64,000 bases of DNA, taken from NCBI RefSeq assembly GCF_013372125.1, contig NZ_CP053826.1, positions 372,001 through 436,000 of the forward strand, in the 5' to 3' direction. The position numbers and the translations under genes are program-made. The notes under the pieces were generated by a model that saw only the letters and a program-made list of their open reading frames with translations, made no database searches and was not told the origin of the DNA. The DNA comes from Campylobacter curvus. Lineage in GTDB: Bacteria > Campylobacterota > Campylobacteria > Campylobacterales > Campylobacteraceae. Of this stretch, positions 1 through 8,382 are shown in pieces (the first letter of the stretch is position 1; each line of letters starts with the position of its first letter).

Positions 1-34
1 AGCGAAATTTTTGTAAAATCAAGCAAAAAGGACG

Positions 35-412
35 ATGATGTGCTGCTTTGGCGTGCGCGTGTTTTTGCTGATGTTTATCACGGCTTTGAGCTTTATCTTG
101 CATAGATTTTACCCCGTTTTTCCAGTGATCGGGTATTATCTAGCGCTTGCAAATTTACTTGCGTTTGTCATGTTTGGACTATTTTTTAGCGGACTCTTGC
201 CAAGCTTCGTAAAACCCGGTGCGGTGCATTATTTTTCACTGATCGGCGGGGTCTTGGGTGCATTTTTGTCGATGCTCTTTTTTAGGCGTCTTGGATGGGA
301 TAAATTTAACGCCGTAGAGCTTTGCATATTTTTGTTTTGGCTATTTCTAGTAGCGACGGTCCTACTAAATTTTGACATGATAAGCATGAAATTTAGGGAG
401 ATCTTGATATGA
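35..412 (+). CDS. Small integral membrane protein, DUF1294-like
   Basis: Predicted inner-membrane protein of 125 residues with about four hydrophobic segments (near residues 8-25, 32-52, 65-83 and 95-115). A Gly-Gly-x-x-Gly-Ala stretch at the start of the third segment, followed by FFRR, resembles the DUF1294 family, though the usual RHKT-type end is not conserved. Function unknown. A GGA ribosome site lies just before two consecutive ATG codons; the first is used. Its stop overlaps the start of the next gene by 4 bp (ATGA), so the two are probably translationally coupled. Family assignment is tentative. Confidence 0.6.
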   Translation: MMCCFGVRVFLLMFITALSFILHRFYPVFPVIGYYLALANLLAFVMFGLFFSGLLPSFVKPGAVHYFSLIGGVLGAFLSMLFFRRLGWDKFNAVELCIFLFWLFLVATVLLNFDMISMKFREILI

Positions 413-825
413 ACGAGCTTGATTTACGCATAGTGAAATTTATAAAAAAGATGCATCTGCTCTCTCTGTCCGTCATCGGTGAGGATGGGCTGCCTTATCC
501 TGCGAGCTGTTTTTATGCCTTTGACGAGCGAGATTTAGCCCTCATTGTGGCCGGTAGTAGTGATACGTCGCATATCCGCGCGCTAGATCGCTGCTGCGAT
601 GTAGCCGGCACTATCGCGCTTGATACCAAAATAGTCGGCAAGATAGAGGGCGTGCAGTTTCGGGCGAAGATGAGCGCAGCAAATGATCGCGAGCGGGATT
701 TGTATTTCAAGCGATTTTTTTATGCGCTTGCGATGAAGCCTGAAATTTGGATACTCGAGCTTAGCTGGATAAAATTTACGAGCAATACGCTTGGCTTTGG
801 CAAGAAAATAGTCTGGACGAGGTGA
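409..825 (+). CDS. YhbP-like (UPF0306) FMN-binding split-barrel protein
   Basis: A 138-residue cytoplasmic protein resembling the E. coli YhbP/UPF0306 group of the pyridoxamine-5'-phosphate oxidase-like split barrels. Visible family features are the N-terminal helix with MHLLSLSV, the PYPASCFYAFDE strand pair, the SSDTSHIRAL segment that would contact FMN, and the C-terminal WILELSWIKFTSN strand. Substrate is unknown; such proteins are usually flavin or haem binders. It is coupled to the upstream membrane protein by an ATGA overlap. It converges with luxS, 254 bp away. Confidence 0.75.
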   Translation: MNELDLRIVKFIKKMHLLSLSVIGEDGLPYPASCFYAFDERDLALIVAGSSDTSHIRALDRCCDVAGTIALDTKIVGKIEGVQFRAKMSAANDRERDLYFKRFFYALAMKPEIWILELSWIKFTSNTLGFGKKIVWTR

Positions 826-1048
826 TTTTAGATTTGTTTTAACCGGGCTTGTTTGGGTGCGCTAAGGCGAAGTAAAACGAAATGACCCGATGATCTTTTA
901 TATTTCACATTTTCATGCTCAAGCCACTTCTAGAGCAAGTAAAATTTACGAAGCACTTTTTAACACATAAAAACAGGGCCTAAAAATTTAAAGTCATGCC
1001 TGTGCGCTAAAATTTAAGAATTTAGATTTATTTTACGAGGGGGTGAGT
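826..1048. other. Intergenic spacer between convergent yhbP-like gene and luxS
   Basis: No supported gene is seen. A 26-codon reading frame begins at 892 but has no ribosome site. The spacer ends in the hairpin listed next. Confidence 0.5.
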
Positions 1049-1074
1049 CGGTTGAAATTTCAGAATTTCAACCG
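1049..1074. terminator. Hairpin between convergent genes, probable terminator
   Basis: Perfect 11-bp arms (CGGTTGAAATT and AATTTCAACCG) enclose a 4-nt loop. The hairpin lies immediately 3' of the luxS stop. On the + strand it is followed by AAATTTTAGTG and a run of T, so it would best terminate the + strand operon, but it could act on both transcripts. Confidence 0.65.
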
Positions 1075-1079
1075 AAATT

Positions 1080-1595
1080 TTAGTGTTTTTTAAGACCTTT
1101 TGCATGCAGATCAAGCTTTATGGATTCGTTGTCGATTATCCCGATGCCAGCCTTCAATACGTTATTTGCTATCTCGTGAGCCTCTTTTAGGGAGTGCATT
1201 TTATAGCTTCCGCATTGATATTCGTTGAGCTCGGGGATGTCGCTTTGGCTTAGAACATTTATGATGTCTTTCATCGACGCTTCCCATGCGTTTGCGACCT
1301 CTTGGCTGCTTGGCTCGCCTATCACGCTCATGTAAAAGCCCGTCCTGCAGCCCATCGGCGATATATCGATGATCTCGACGCCTTCTCGGTTCAAATGATC
1401 TCTCATAAATCCGGCAAAAAGGTGCTCTAGCGTATGTGTGCCACGCTCTGGCATCATGGTTTCGTTCGGTTTGCAAAATCTCAAGTCAAATACGCAAATT
1501 TTATCTCCCTTTGGCGTATCCATCGTCTTTGCCAGACGAACCCCGGGAGCGCTCATGATCGTGTGATCTACGCAAAAACTATCAAGAAGTGGCAT
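1080..1595 (-). CDS. luxS: S-ribosylhomocysteine lyase LuxS
   Basis: Cleaves S-ribosylhomocysteine to homocysteine and the autoinducer-2 precursor DPD in the activated methyl cycle; cytoplasmic, metal-dependent. The 171 residues carry the zinc ligands His54 and His58 in HTLEH and Cys128 in NEYQCGS, the catalytic Cys83 in SPMGCRTGF, and the N-terminal LLDSF substrate segment. Length is normal for the family. The start ATG at 1595 is preceded by a GGAG site. It is monocistronic on the minus strand and its promoter must lie in the AT-rich spacer shared with the divergent dba operon. Confidence 0.97.
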   Translation of the reverse strand: MPLLDSFCVDHTIMSAPGVRLAKTMDTPKGDKICVFDLRFCKPNETMMPERGTHTLEHLFAGFMRDHLNREGVEIIDISPMGCRTGFYMSVIGEPSSQEVANAWEASMKDIINVLSQSDIPELNEYQCGSYKMHSLKEAHEIANNVLKAGIGIIDNESIKLDLHAKGLKKH

Positions 1596-1934
1596 GTTTT
1601 CTCCTTTTTTAAAATCTCAAAGTCTAACATAAAATTTTGAAATTTCGGGTAAATGTGATATTTGTTTTATCGATAAATTCGTATATTAACGTATGAAATT
1701 ACTCTATTTATTAAAATAAATAATTAATTATATAAAGTAAGATATAAAATTTTATATAAACCTTTAAAATATAAATTTAATCTAAAAAATATAATTTTTG
1801 TCCTATTTCTTATATGAAAAATATATATTTACTAAAAGAATATTTAATATTTAAGATAAAATTAATAAATATAGTAATATTATTTCTTTATAAAATTAAT
1901 TAGCTAGCTTAAGAATACTTTGAAGGGAGTTAAA
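1596..1934. promoter_or_regulatory. Very AT-rich divergent promoter region, luxS / dba
   Basis: About 340 bp without a gene. The part from 1640 to 1910 is strikingly A+T-rich compared with the rest of the window, with long A/T runs typical of Campylobacter promoters and curved DNA. It must hold the promoters of luxS (minus) and the dba-dsbI-oxidoreductase operon (plus). I see no clean Fur box or single convincing -10 to name. Confidence 0.5.
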
Positions 1935-2102
1935 ATGGAATTTCTTGAATTGCTGCTCTTTTTAGCGGCAGCTATCGTGCTTTATTTCAAACCCGAGAAA
2001 AAGGCGCTAGCAACGAGTCTTGCAGTGATCGGATGCGCCTTGCTCGTAGTGCTTGAATTTTACGTGAATTTGTGGGTCGTAGTGCCTATAGGTAACTATT
2101 AG
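1935..2102 (+). CDS. dba: Dba-like small membrane protein
   Basis: A 55-residue protein with two hydrophobic stretches (residues 1-17 and 27-45) separated by KPEKKA. Position and size match Dba, the small protein whose gene precedes and is translationally coupled to dsbI in C. jejuni. Its precise biochemical role is unsettled. ATG 1935 is preferred over the TTG at 1920 because AAGGGAG lies 6-7 bases before it. It is followed 10 bp later by dsbI and shares its transcript. Identification rests on synteny, size and topology rather than on a motif. Confidence 0.75.
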   Translation: MEFLELLLFLAAAIVLYFKPEKKALATSLAVIGCALLVVLEFYVNLWVVVPIGNY

Positions 2103-2112
2103 GAGGCTAAAG

Positions 2113-2802
2113 ATGCAAGAGAACGAAAAATTATTTTTTAACCTGATGTCTTTTGCGGCGCTCGCACTCATCGCTCTGCCCGTAGGCATCGCCTGTGTGG
2201 TACTTGGATTTGGTTTTGGAGATAGCCCTTGCGTCATGTGTTGGGCGGAGAGGATAACGATGATAGCCATAAGCCTCATCGCGCTTTTCATCGTCCGCTA
2301 CGGACCAAGACCGGGCTACATCGCGGCGCTTATATTGATGGCGTGCTGGGGGCTTTTCAACGGCTTTTTGCATTATAGTTTGGACGGGACGTTCGGCGGA
2401 TATTTGGACATAAAACAAGGCTTTGGACTTGAAATTTTAGGCGCTCATACGCAGTTTTGGGTCATGGTAGTAAATTTTTGCGTCTTTGTCTTTTTAGCGA
2501 TCATCATTTTGCTTAGCCGAAATTTAGGCGAGATAATGAAAAAGACGCAAGAGGGCGCATACGGAAAATTCCTAGCCTATCTACCGCTTGGCAGGGTCGC
2601 TACACTCGTTTTTATCGCTATCGTAGGCGCAAACTGCGTCCAGGCTTTCGTAACGTCCGGTCCGCCGCCGTATCTGGGCTCCAGTACGCCGCCTAGGATG
2701 AGTTTTGATGCCGGCAAATGGTTTTGGGAAAAGGACCACTGGAACAGCGCGCTTGATTTTAGATTCGACTGGAACCCGGAGCTTCCGGATCTGCCTAAAT
2801 AA
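2113..2802 (+). CDS. dsbI: DsbI, DsbB-family quinone-linked disulfide oxidoreductase (membrane part only)
   Basis: Inner-membrane protein that reoxidises a periplasmic DsbA-type partner and passes electrons to quinone. The 229 residues include four hydrophobic segments plus a fifth near 158-176, and the catalytic CVMC pair at Cys40/Cys43 in the first periplasmic loop. The second loop, where DsbB has its other cysteine pair, contains no cysteine. C. jejuni DsbI is about 500 residues because a periplasmic propeller follows the membrane part. Here the protein ends after TM5 with a short tail rich in Trp and Pro, and the propeller is encoded by the next gene. It is co-directional with the downstream reductase operon. 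Confidence 0.85.
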   Translation: MQENEKLFFNLMSFAALALIALPVGIACVVLGFGFGDSPCVMCWAERITMIAISLIALFIVRYGPRPGYIAALILMACWGLFNGFLHYSLDGTFGGYLDIKQGFGLEILGAHTQFWVMVVNFCVFVFLAIIILLSRNLGEIMKKTQEGAYGKFLAYLPLGRVATLVFIAIVGANCVQAFVTSGPPPYLGSSTPPRMSFDAGKWFWEKDHWNSALDFRFDWNPELPDLPK

Positions 2803-2812
2803 AGGATAAAAA

Positions 2813-3706
2813 ATGAAAAGAAATTTGATATGCCTTATGACGGCGATAAATTTGGCTTTCGGGTTTGGTTTTACTCTTGATAGCGGCGCTGGAGCGTTCG
2901 AGAATCTTCCTTCGTTAAAAAACGAAGCGACAATGAGCCTAAATTTACAAAATCAAAACGCCATAACTGGAGCCGATTACAATGCGGCTACGAAGCGGTT
3001 CGCTTTGGCTACGAAAGATAACGAATTTTACGTAACCGATGAGAATTTCAAACCTTTAAGATACGGCAAACACGACCGCCATTTTATAATGGAGATGGAA
3101 GCGAGCGTGGGTGCCACGTGGTATAAAAACGAAATCGGTTTGATAAGTTTTAACAAAACCTTCGTATTTTATGAGCCCGTAGATGTGACGGATAAGAAGG
3201 AGCAAGACAGCCAGTGGAGGCATTTGCTAGCGGGCTGGGATAAATTTAGGCTAAACGACTTCGCAAACAAAAACCGCTTTTTTACTATCCGCTCTAAACA
3301 GCAATACATCCTAGATTGGGATTACGACGAAAATTCCAATAGATTCGTCATCGCAAGCGTTCCAAACGACGTGCGTCCCGGCTGGAGCGTAGGGGTATTT
3401 GACGGTGACGATAAGATGCCGCTTGAGGAGTATGTGCCGGGCGTGGGCTCAAATTTAAGCCTTAAAAAGGATAGGAATTTAGCGGATTATTATATCACTG
3501 GTATCGACATTCAGGGAGACAAGGCTTATTTACTCAGCAAAAACTACCTTACCGTTTTAGAGCTGAATTTAGCCACCAAACAGATAGAAAACGCGTATGG
3601 ATTCGGCGGCGTGAGCGATCCTAGGGCTATCAGCGTGAAAGATGATAAATTTTACATCTTTTCGCGCGAGGGCAACGAGAATAAAGTGTTCGTATTTTCA
3701 AGATAA
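2813..3706 (+). CDS. Periplasmic propeller-like protein, split-off C-terminal domain of DsbI
   Basis: A 297-residue exported protein with a hydrophobic N-terminus (residues 1-20) acting as signal or anchor. The rest contains repeating strand patterns ending in Phe/Tyr-Val motifs that suggest a beta-propeller. It corresponds to the periplasmic C-terminal half of the longer DsbI of C. jejuni. It is a real separate gene: dsbI ends in TAA, AAAGGA follows, and the new ATG is in another frame with its own signal segment. It has no cysteine beyond Cys7 in the signal, so it is a docking or structural partner rather than a redox enzyme. Exact role unknown. Confidence 0.7.
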   Translation: MKRNLICLMTAINLAFGFGFTLDSGAGAFENLPSLKNEATMSLNLQNQNAITGADYNAATKRFALATKDNEFYVTDENFKPLRYGKHDRHFIMEMEASVGATWYKNEIGLISFNKTFVFYEPVDVTDKKEQDSQWRHLLAGWDKFRLNDFANKNRFFTIRSKQQYILDWDYDENSNRFVIASVPNDVRPGWSVGVFDGDDKMPLEEYVPGVGSNLSLKKDRNLADYYITGIDIQGDKAYLLSKNYLTVLELNLATKQIENAYGFGGVSDPRAISVKDDKFYIFSREGNENKVFVFSR

Positions 3707-3730
3707 GTAAGTCTGTAAAAGGAGAAAACC

Positions 3731-6019
3731 ATGCAAAGACGCTCGTTTTTAAAAGGTATGGGTGCGGGGCTGGCGGTTGCCGGCTCGGCACCGTCGCTTT
3801 TTGGTATGGAGCAATTCGAGGTGGATTTTAAACCAAAATCCTATAAGGGCGAAAACGTCTCGTATCATCATCTCACCTGTCCTAGAAACTGCCGCGACGC
3901 CTGTGCGCTCATAGCCGAAGTCGTAGACGGCAAGATGGTGGGCATCAAGGGAGATCCCGCCCATCCTCTCACTCAAGGCACCGCATGCGTCAAAGGACAC
4001 ACCTACGCCATGCACCTATATAACGCCGATCGCATAATGCATCCGATGAAAAGGGTCGGTAAAAAGACCGAGGGCAAGTGGGAGCGTATCAGCTGGGATC
4101 AAGCGCTCAAAGAGATAGCCGCGAAGCTTACGGCGATAAAAGAACAATATGGCGGCGAAGCGCTCACGGAATTTGTATATTCGGGTAACGAAGGGCACAT
4201 CTCAAAGACCATAGCGCCGGGGAATTTTTTCGAAAAATACGGTGCAACGAGGCTCGTGCGAAATCCTTGCGACTGGCCTAGATACGCGGGAACGCCAAGC
4301 GTCATAGGGACGGACTTTTCAAAAGACGCGCTCGAAGTCGATGAGAGCGATATGTATATCAGCTGGGGCTCGAACGAATCATACACTGCCGTTCACTGGA
4401 TAAGATTCGCTCACCGCGTCAAAAAAAGAGGCGGCAAAATAATAGTCATCAATACGATAAGAATTCCGCTCGCCAATCAAGCCGATATGTTTATACAACT
4501 AAAGCCTTCAAGCGATCCCGCGTTTTGTCTGGCTGTTTGCAAGGTGCTTATCGAAGAGGATCTTTACGATCACGAATTCGTAGAAAAATACTGTATGGGC
4601 TTTGACGAGCTGGTGCATGAGTGTTCGCTTCATACTTACGGCGAGCTAGCCGATATGTGCGGAGCAAGCGTAGATCAGATAAAGGTATTTGCACGCGAAT
4701 ACGCTCACGCAAAAGCGCCTGCGATAATGCACGGAGACGGCGGTCAAAGGCATTTTAACGGCGCGAGACTCGTTCGTGCGGTCACGTTTTTGCCCGTGCT
4801 GGTGGGAGCTTTAACCAAACTTGGCGGCGGACTTTTCTGGGCTTATGTGCATGTAAAAGGCTGCTTTAACTTTGATAACTGCATGCCCGATCTCTCGCCA
4901 AAAGACAAAAACGGCAAAAAGATCGAACGCCAACAAGTAAGCTATGTGGAATTTGGCAAAGGCATCCAAAAAGAGGGCGCGACCTATCTTGATAAACCGC
5001 TAAATACGGTCATCAGAGCCTGTATCAACTACAACTCGAATTTGATGGTGACGGCACCTAATACGAATTTGATCAAAAAGCGAGTGATGGACGACGATTT
5101 CTTCTTGGTAGTCATCGATCCGTATGACACCGATACTTGCGATTACGCGGACTATGTGCTTCCTGGTGTAACCTTCATGGAGAGCGAAGATATCCAAAAC
5201 GATCAAATTTCAGGATATGTCTGCTACAACGCTCAAAGCGTCAAACCGCTCGGCGAAGCTAAGACGAATTTGGAATTCTTTAACGCGTTGGCAAAGGCTA
5301 TGGGATACACCGAAGAGTGTTTCGACTGGGATAGCGAGACGGTTTGTAGGAAATTTTTAGATACGGAATTTGCCAAAAAGCAAAATATCACCTATGAAAA
5401 ACTAAAAACCATCGGCTGGATAAAGCCTTTTAGGACGCCGGAGAGTATGAAAGATCAGTTCCCTTACTATCCGTATGCCCCAAAAGATAAATTGGTGTTT
5501 GGAACCAAGAGCGGAAAATGCGAGCTTTATTCGCAAACTTTCAAAGACGCAGGCTATCATCCGGTGATCGATCTTGAAACGGATTGGCATTATTACGAGA
5601 AAAACGAGAAATTCGGCAAAGATTATCTCAAAAAATATCCGCTTTATTTTATGACGCCGGGCACTCAGCTACAAGATAACTCGAACTGGGGAAATATGCC
5701 TTATATATTAAAACGCGTCATCGTCAAAGGCAACGCCGAGCTCTTTATGACCGCAGAGGATATGCGCGCTCGCGGTATAAAAGAGGGCGATACGGTAGAG
5801 GCTACGAACGAAAAAGGCACGGCGATATTTACAGCCGTTCAGACTTCGCAGATGCAACCTGGCATCGTATATGCGTGGAATAACATCTGGGTAAAGGTCA
5901 CCAACTCTCGCACGGGAGCCAATATCCTTTGTAGCGACGGCGTAAGCGATCTGGGCAACGGCTCGACATATACGGCTAGCTTTTGCGAAGTGAAAAAAGC
6001 CGCTAAACAGGAGGCGTAA
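3731..6019 (+). CDS. Tat-exported molybdopterin oxidoreductase, DMSO-reductase superfamily catalytic subunit
   Basis: Catalytic subunit of a quinol-linked periplasmic reductase (762 residues). The N-terminus has a twin-arginine signal, QRRSFLK, then a hydrophobic stretch ending in AGSAPSLFG. A 4Fe-4S site is formed by Cys50, Cys54, Cys58 and Cys86. The bis-MGD domains follow, and a C-terminal cofactor-binding domain runs from about residue 630 (YFMTPG). Cys180 in RNPCDWPRY sits where the molybdenum ligand is expected; a Cys would group it with Psr/Phs/Ttr-like enzymes rather than Ser-ligated DmsA. That placement is inference and the substrate cannot be told. The FeS subunit, chaperone and anchor genes follow. 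Confidence 0.88.
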   Translation: MQRRSFLKGMGAGLAVAGSAPSLFGMEQFEVDFKPKSYKGENVSYHHLTCPRNCRDACALIAEVVDGKMVGIKGDPAHPLTQGTACVKGHTYAMHLYNADRIMHPMKRVGKKTEGKWERISWDQALKEIAAKLTAIKEQYGGEALTEFVYSGNEGHISKTIAPGNFFEKYGATRLVRNPCDWPRYAGTPSVIGTDFSKDALEVDESDMYISWGSNESYTAVHWIRFAHRVKKRGGKIIVINTIRIPLANQADMFIQLKPSSDPAFCLAVCKVLIEEDLYDHEFVEKYCMGFDELVHECSLHTYGELADMCGASVDQIKVFAREYAHAKAPAIMHGDGGQRHFNGARLVRAVTFLPVLVGALTKLGGGLFWAYVHVKGCFNFDNCMPDLSPKDKNGKKIERQQVSYVEFGKGIQKEGATYLDKPLNTVIRACINYNSNLMVTAPNTNLIKKRVMDDDFFLVVIDPYDTDTCDYADYVLPGVTFMESEDIQNDQISGYVCYNAQSVKPLGEAKTNLEFFNALAKAMGYTEECFDWDSETVCRKFLDTEFAKKQNITYEKLKTIGWIKPFRTPESMKDQFPYYPYAPKDKLVFGTKSGKCELYSQTFKDAGYHPVIDLETDWHYYEKNEKFGKDYLKKYPLYFMTPGTQLQDNSNWGNMPYILKRVIVKGNAELFMTAEDMRARGIKEGDTVEATNEKGTAIFTAVQTSQMQPGIVYAWNNIWVKVTNSRTGANILCSDGVSDLGNGSTYTASFCEVKKAAKQEA

Positions 6020-6020
6020 G

Positions 6021-6143
6021 ATGCGAGAAAATAAAATTTCAAATTTTGATCGCGCCTGTGATATTCGTAGCTTTAGGCGTGTGCATATAGCGGAGCTTTC
6101 GCTCGTAAAGGCGGGCTTGTTTGTCTGTGAAAATAAGGAGTAA
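6021..6143 (+). pseudogene. Possible 40-codon ORF or frameshifted remnant of a small membrane protein
   Basis: A reading frame opens 1 bp after the reductase stop, with a strong AGGAGG site, and would give a 40-residue peptide without a recognisable fold. The second frame of the same DNA reads a convincing transmembrane segment (KFQILIAPVIFVALGVC) that hits a stop at 6087. The third frame continues with AYSGAFARKGG. This looks like a short single-span protein broken by two small frameshifts, the first probably in the A-rich start. It may also be a sequencing error or chance. Confidence 0.35.
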
Positions 6144-6146
6144 AAA

Positions 6147-6698
6147 ATGAAAAGAAAACTTGGATTTTTATTCGATGAAAATTTTTGTATAGGTTGCAAA
6201 GCGTGTGAAATTTCGTGTCAGGTTTATCATAACCAAGACCCGGACATCAACTGGCGACACGTAGATATGATGCTCTTTCACGAGGATGGCATCGAAAAGG
6301 AGATGTTCATAACGCACTCTTGCCATCATTGCGACGAGCCTGCTTGTATGGAAGTTTGTTCGGTCGGAGCTTACATAAAGATAGAAAACGGCATAGTTCA
6401 GCCGCTTCACGATAAGTGCATAGGATGCGGATATTGCATACTGGCTTGCCCTTACGGCGCGATAACCAAAGGCAAAGACGAAAAGGTGCAAAAGTGTAAC
6501 CTCTGCGCCGAGAGGATAGAGATAGGCGAGGAGCCCGCGTGCGTGGCAGGCTGTCCGTGCGGAGTGCTAAAGCTAGTAGATAGCGACGTGAGCGATAGCG
6601 CCGGTATGAAAAAAGAGATGCCAGGATTCAAGCATTTCTTCACTAAGCCGAATATCCGTTTTTATCCTAGGATGAAGCGAAACGAATTCATTCACTAA
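6147..6698 (+). CDS. Four-cluster ferredoxin subunit of the molybdoenzyme (DmsB/PhsB type)
   Basis: Electron-transfer subunit with 183 residues. Cysteine groups for four 4Fe-4S clusters are visible: CIGCKACEISC near residue 16, CHHCDEPACMEVC near 65, CIGCGYCILACP near 90, and CNLC with CVAGCP near 115-135. It would pass electrons between the membrane anchor and the catalytic subunit in the periplasm. It has no signal peptide of its own, so it is expected to be carried by the Tat signal of the partner, as in DmsAB. An AAGGAG site precedes the ATG, and the chaperone gene follows after 10 bp. Confidence 0.92.
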   Translation: MKRKLGFLFDENFCIGCKACEISCQVYHNQDPDINWRHVDMMLFHEDGIEKEMFITHSCHHCDEPACMEVCSVGAYIKIENGIVQPLHDKCIGCGYCILACPYGAITKGKDEKVQKCNLCAERIEIGEEPACVAGCPCGVLKLVDSDVSDSAGMKKEMPGFKHFFTKPNIRFYPRMKRNEFIH

Positions 6699-6708
6699 AG
6701 GCTACAAG

Positions 6709-7353
6709 ATGCAAAATTTTTTGCGAGAAAATTTAGAGCTTGAACTAAATCGTAGCCTTTGCTTGGAGGATTTTTTAAGGCGGCTATTTTTAGTAGAGCT
6801 AAAAAGCGAAAATTTAGACGGCTTCTTGGCGGCGAGTGAAAATTTGCAGGAGGAATTCAAAAAGCATAAATTCATAAAGGAATTTGCAAAGTGCAAAGAG
6901 GATAAAAATTTGCTTGACGAGATCCGATATGAATTCAACACGCTTTTTGTGGGTCCTCGTCGTCCTAAAGCCGTGCCTTACGAGAGTGCGTATTTCGAGT
7001 ATAAGACGATGTTTAGCAAAAGGACTATGCAAGTCAGGGAATTTTACGAGAGTATCGGGCTTAAAGTAGAGGGCGAGAAATTCGATAAATTCCCGGACGA
7101 TTTCATCGGATACGAGCTTGAAGCGCTTTATTTTTTGAGCTTTAGGGCTCTTGAGGAATTTAAAAATGAAAACGAAGCTAGAGCTTACGAGACGCTAAAA
7201 GCTAAAGGCGAGTTCATAAACTCTCATCCTAGGCAGTGGTTTGGCGAGTTTTGCGCCGCTTGTAACGGCTCGGCTAAGCTTGAAATTTGGAAAAATTTCG
7301 GAGATTTTTTGACTCTTTATCTGCAAAAAGAGATCAAAAATTTGCAAATTTAG
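6709..7353 (+). CDS. TorD/DmsD-family molybdoenzyme maturation chaperone
   Basis: A 214-residue all-helical cytoplasmic protein. The family signature is visible as LRRLF near the N-terminus, EFNTLFVGPRRPKAVPYESAY around residues 77-97, then EALYFLSF and HPRQWFGEFC. Such chaperones bind the Tat signal of the catalytic subunit and hold it for cofactor insertion and proofreading before export. Its place between the FeS and anchor genes shows it is dedicated to this enzyme. The N-terminal part is rich in Leu, Glu and Lys. Confidence 0.88.
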   Translation: MQNFLRENLELELNRSLCLEDFLRRLFLVELKSENLDGFLAASENLQEEFKKHKFIKEFAKCKEDKNLLDEIRYEFNTLFVGPRRPKAVPYESAYFEYKTMFSKRTMQVREFYESIGLKVEGEKFDKFPDDFIGYELEALYFLSFRALEEFKNENEARAYETLKAKGEFINSHPRQWFGEFCAACNGSAKLEIWKNFGDFLTLYLQKEIKNLQI

Positions 7354-7365
7354 AAAGGATATACG

Positions 7366-8256
7366 ATGCTACAATCAACTTGGGGATGGCTGATCGCTAT
7401 CTATTTGTTTTTGGGTGGCCTTGGTGCGGGAGCGTTTTTATGCTCGACATTGGCGTATAAGGGATTTTTAGGAAAGCTTGAGGTGAAATTTTACAGATCG
7501 GGCTTTTTGCTAGCACCCGCCTTGGTAATAGCAGGAACGGTGCTTTTGCTGTTCGACTTGGCTCCGAGCGCGGCGATAAACCCGCTTAAAATTTTGCAGC
7601 TTTATACGCGTCCGGTCTCGATGATGAGCATAGGAACGTATCTGCTCACGTTTTTCATCGTCGTTAGCCTGCTTGTGTTTTTACAGATCAAAAAGGGCGG
7701 TAAAATTTGCGATACCCTGCTAACGCTCGGATCGTTTTTAGCTATCGGCGTGATGGGCTATACGGGGCTTTTATTATACGCGATCAAGGCTATACCGCTT
7801 TGGGCTAGCGTTTGGCTACCGATTTTATTTACCGTTTCGGCGATCTCGACGGGCTTTAGCGCGAATGCGGTGTCTTTGATAAGTGGCGGTGCGAATTTAA
7901 GCCGCGAGGCGCATAAATTCCACGCATTTTTAGCGCTGTTTGAAATTTTTGCCGTCCTTATGCTATTTGCAAGCGTCAGGCACGAGGCGGCGGGGATGCT
8001 AAGCATAGATAAGATCGTAGCCGGTTCGCTCGCACCTTGCTTTTGGATAGGATTTGTTTTATTAGGGCTCGTAGCGCCCGTGCTTAGCGGAGCTAAAACG
8101 ATGTTTAGCCCTTCCTGCAAGGCTTTAGAGGACGGCAGCGTTTGTTGCGTCGCGGGCGGCGAGACAAAAAGCTGCATATTTACCGAAATCGGCGTATTGA
8201 TAGGCGGCTTTTGCTTAAGAGCGTTTATAATATTCGGCGCCGTTTATATTTTCTGA
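7366..8256 (+). CDS. NrfD/DmsC-type quinol-binding membrane anchor
   Basis: Inner-membrane subunit of 296 residues with about eight transmembrane helices. The first helix holds the NrfD/DmsC motif GGLGAGAFL (residues 17-25). It would anchor the FeS and catalytic subunits on the periplasmic face and oxidise menaquinol. There is no haem motif. A cluster of three cysteines in a late loop (SCKALEDGSVCC and SCIF) is unusual for the family, and it sits between the seventh and eighth helices. An AAAGGA site precedes the ATG. It is the last gene of the operon and is followed by a hairpin. Confidence 0.87.
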   Translation: MLQSTWGWLIAIYLFLGGLGAGAFLCSTLAYKGFLGKLEVKFYRSGFLLAPALVIAGTVLLLFDLAPSAAINPLKILQLYTRPVSMMSIGTYLLTFFIVVSLLVFLQIKKGGKICDTLLTLGSFLAIGVMGYTGLLLYAIKAIPLWASVWLPILFTVSAISTGFSANAVSLISGGANLSREAHKFHAFLALFEIFAVLMLFASVRHEAAGMLSIDKIVAGSLAPCFWIGFVLLGLVAPVLSGAKTMFSPSCKALEDGSVCCVAGGETKSCIFTEIGVLIGGFCLRAFIIFGAVYIF

Positions 8257-8274
8257 CCTCCTTCTTATTAAAAG

Positions 8275-8300
8275 GCGTAAGGTGGAATTTCGCCTTACGC
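8275..8300 (+). terminator. Hairpin after the reductase operon
   Basis: Arms GCGTAAGG and CCTTACGC enclose a 10-nt loop, 18 bp after the anchor gene. There is no immediate T run, so intrinsic termination may be weak. Confidence 0.55.
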
Positions 8301-8382
8301 TACCTACCATCTTTAAAATTTTAAATATTTATTATGCGAAATGAGCTAAAATATTTTATGATCGCAAAGACGGGAGAGTCTA

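Noticed and set aside
892-972. 26-codon reading frame between the yhbP-like gene and luxS
   Set aside because: No ribosome site and no recognisable content; could be a fragment but not supportable.
2802-2813. dsbI/propeller boundary as a sequencing frameshift in a single long dsbI
   Set aside because: A stop, a ribosome site, a new ATG and a new signal segment lie in order, which a single indel would not create.
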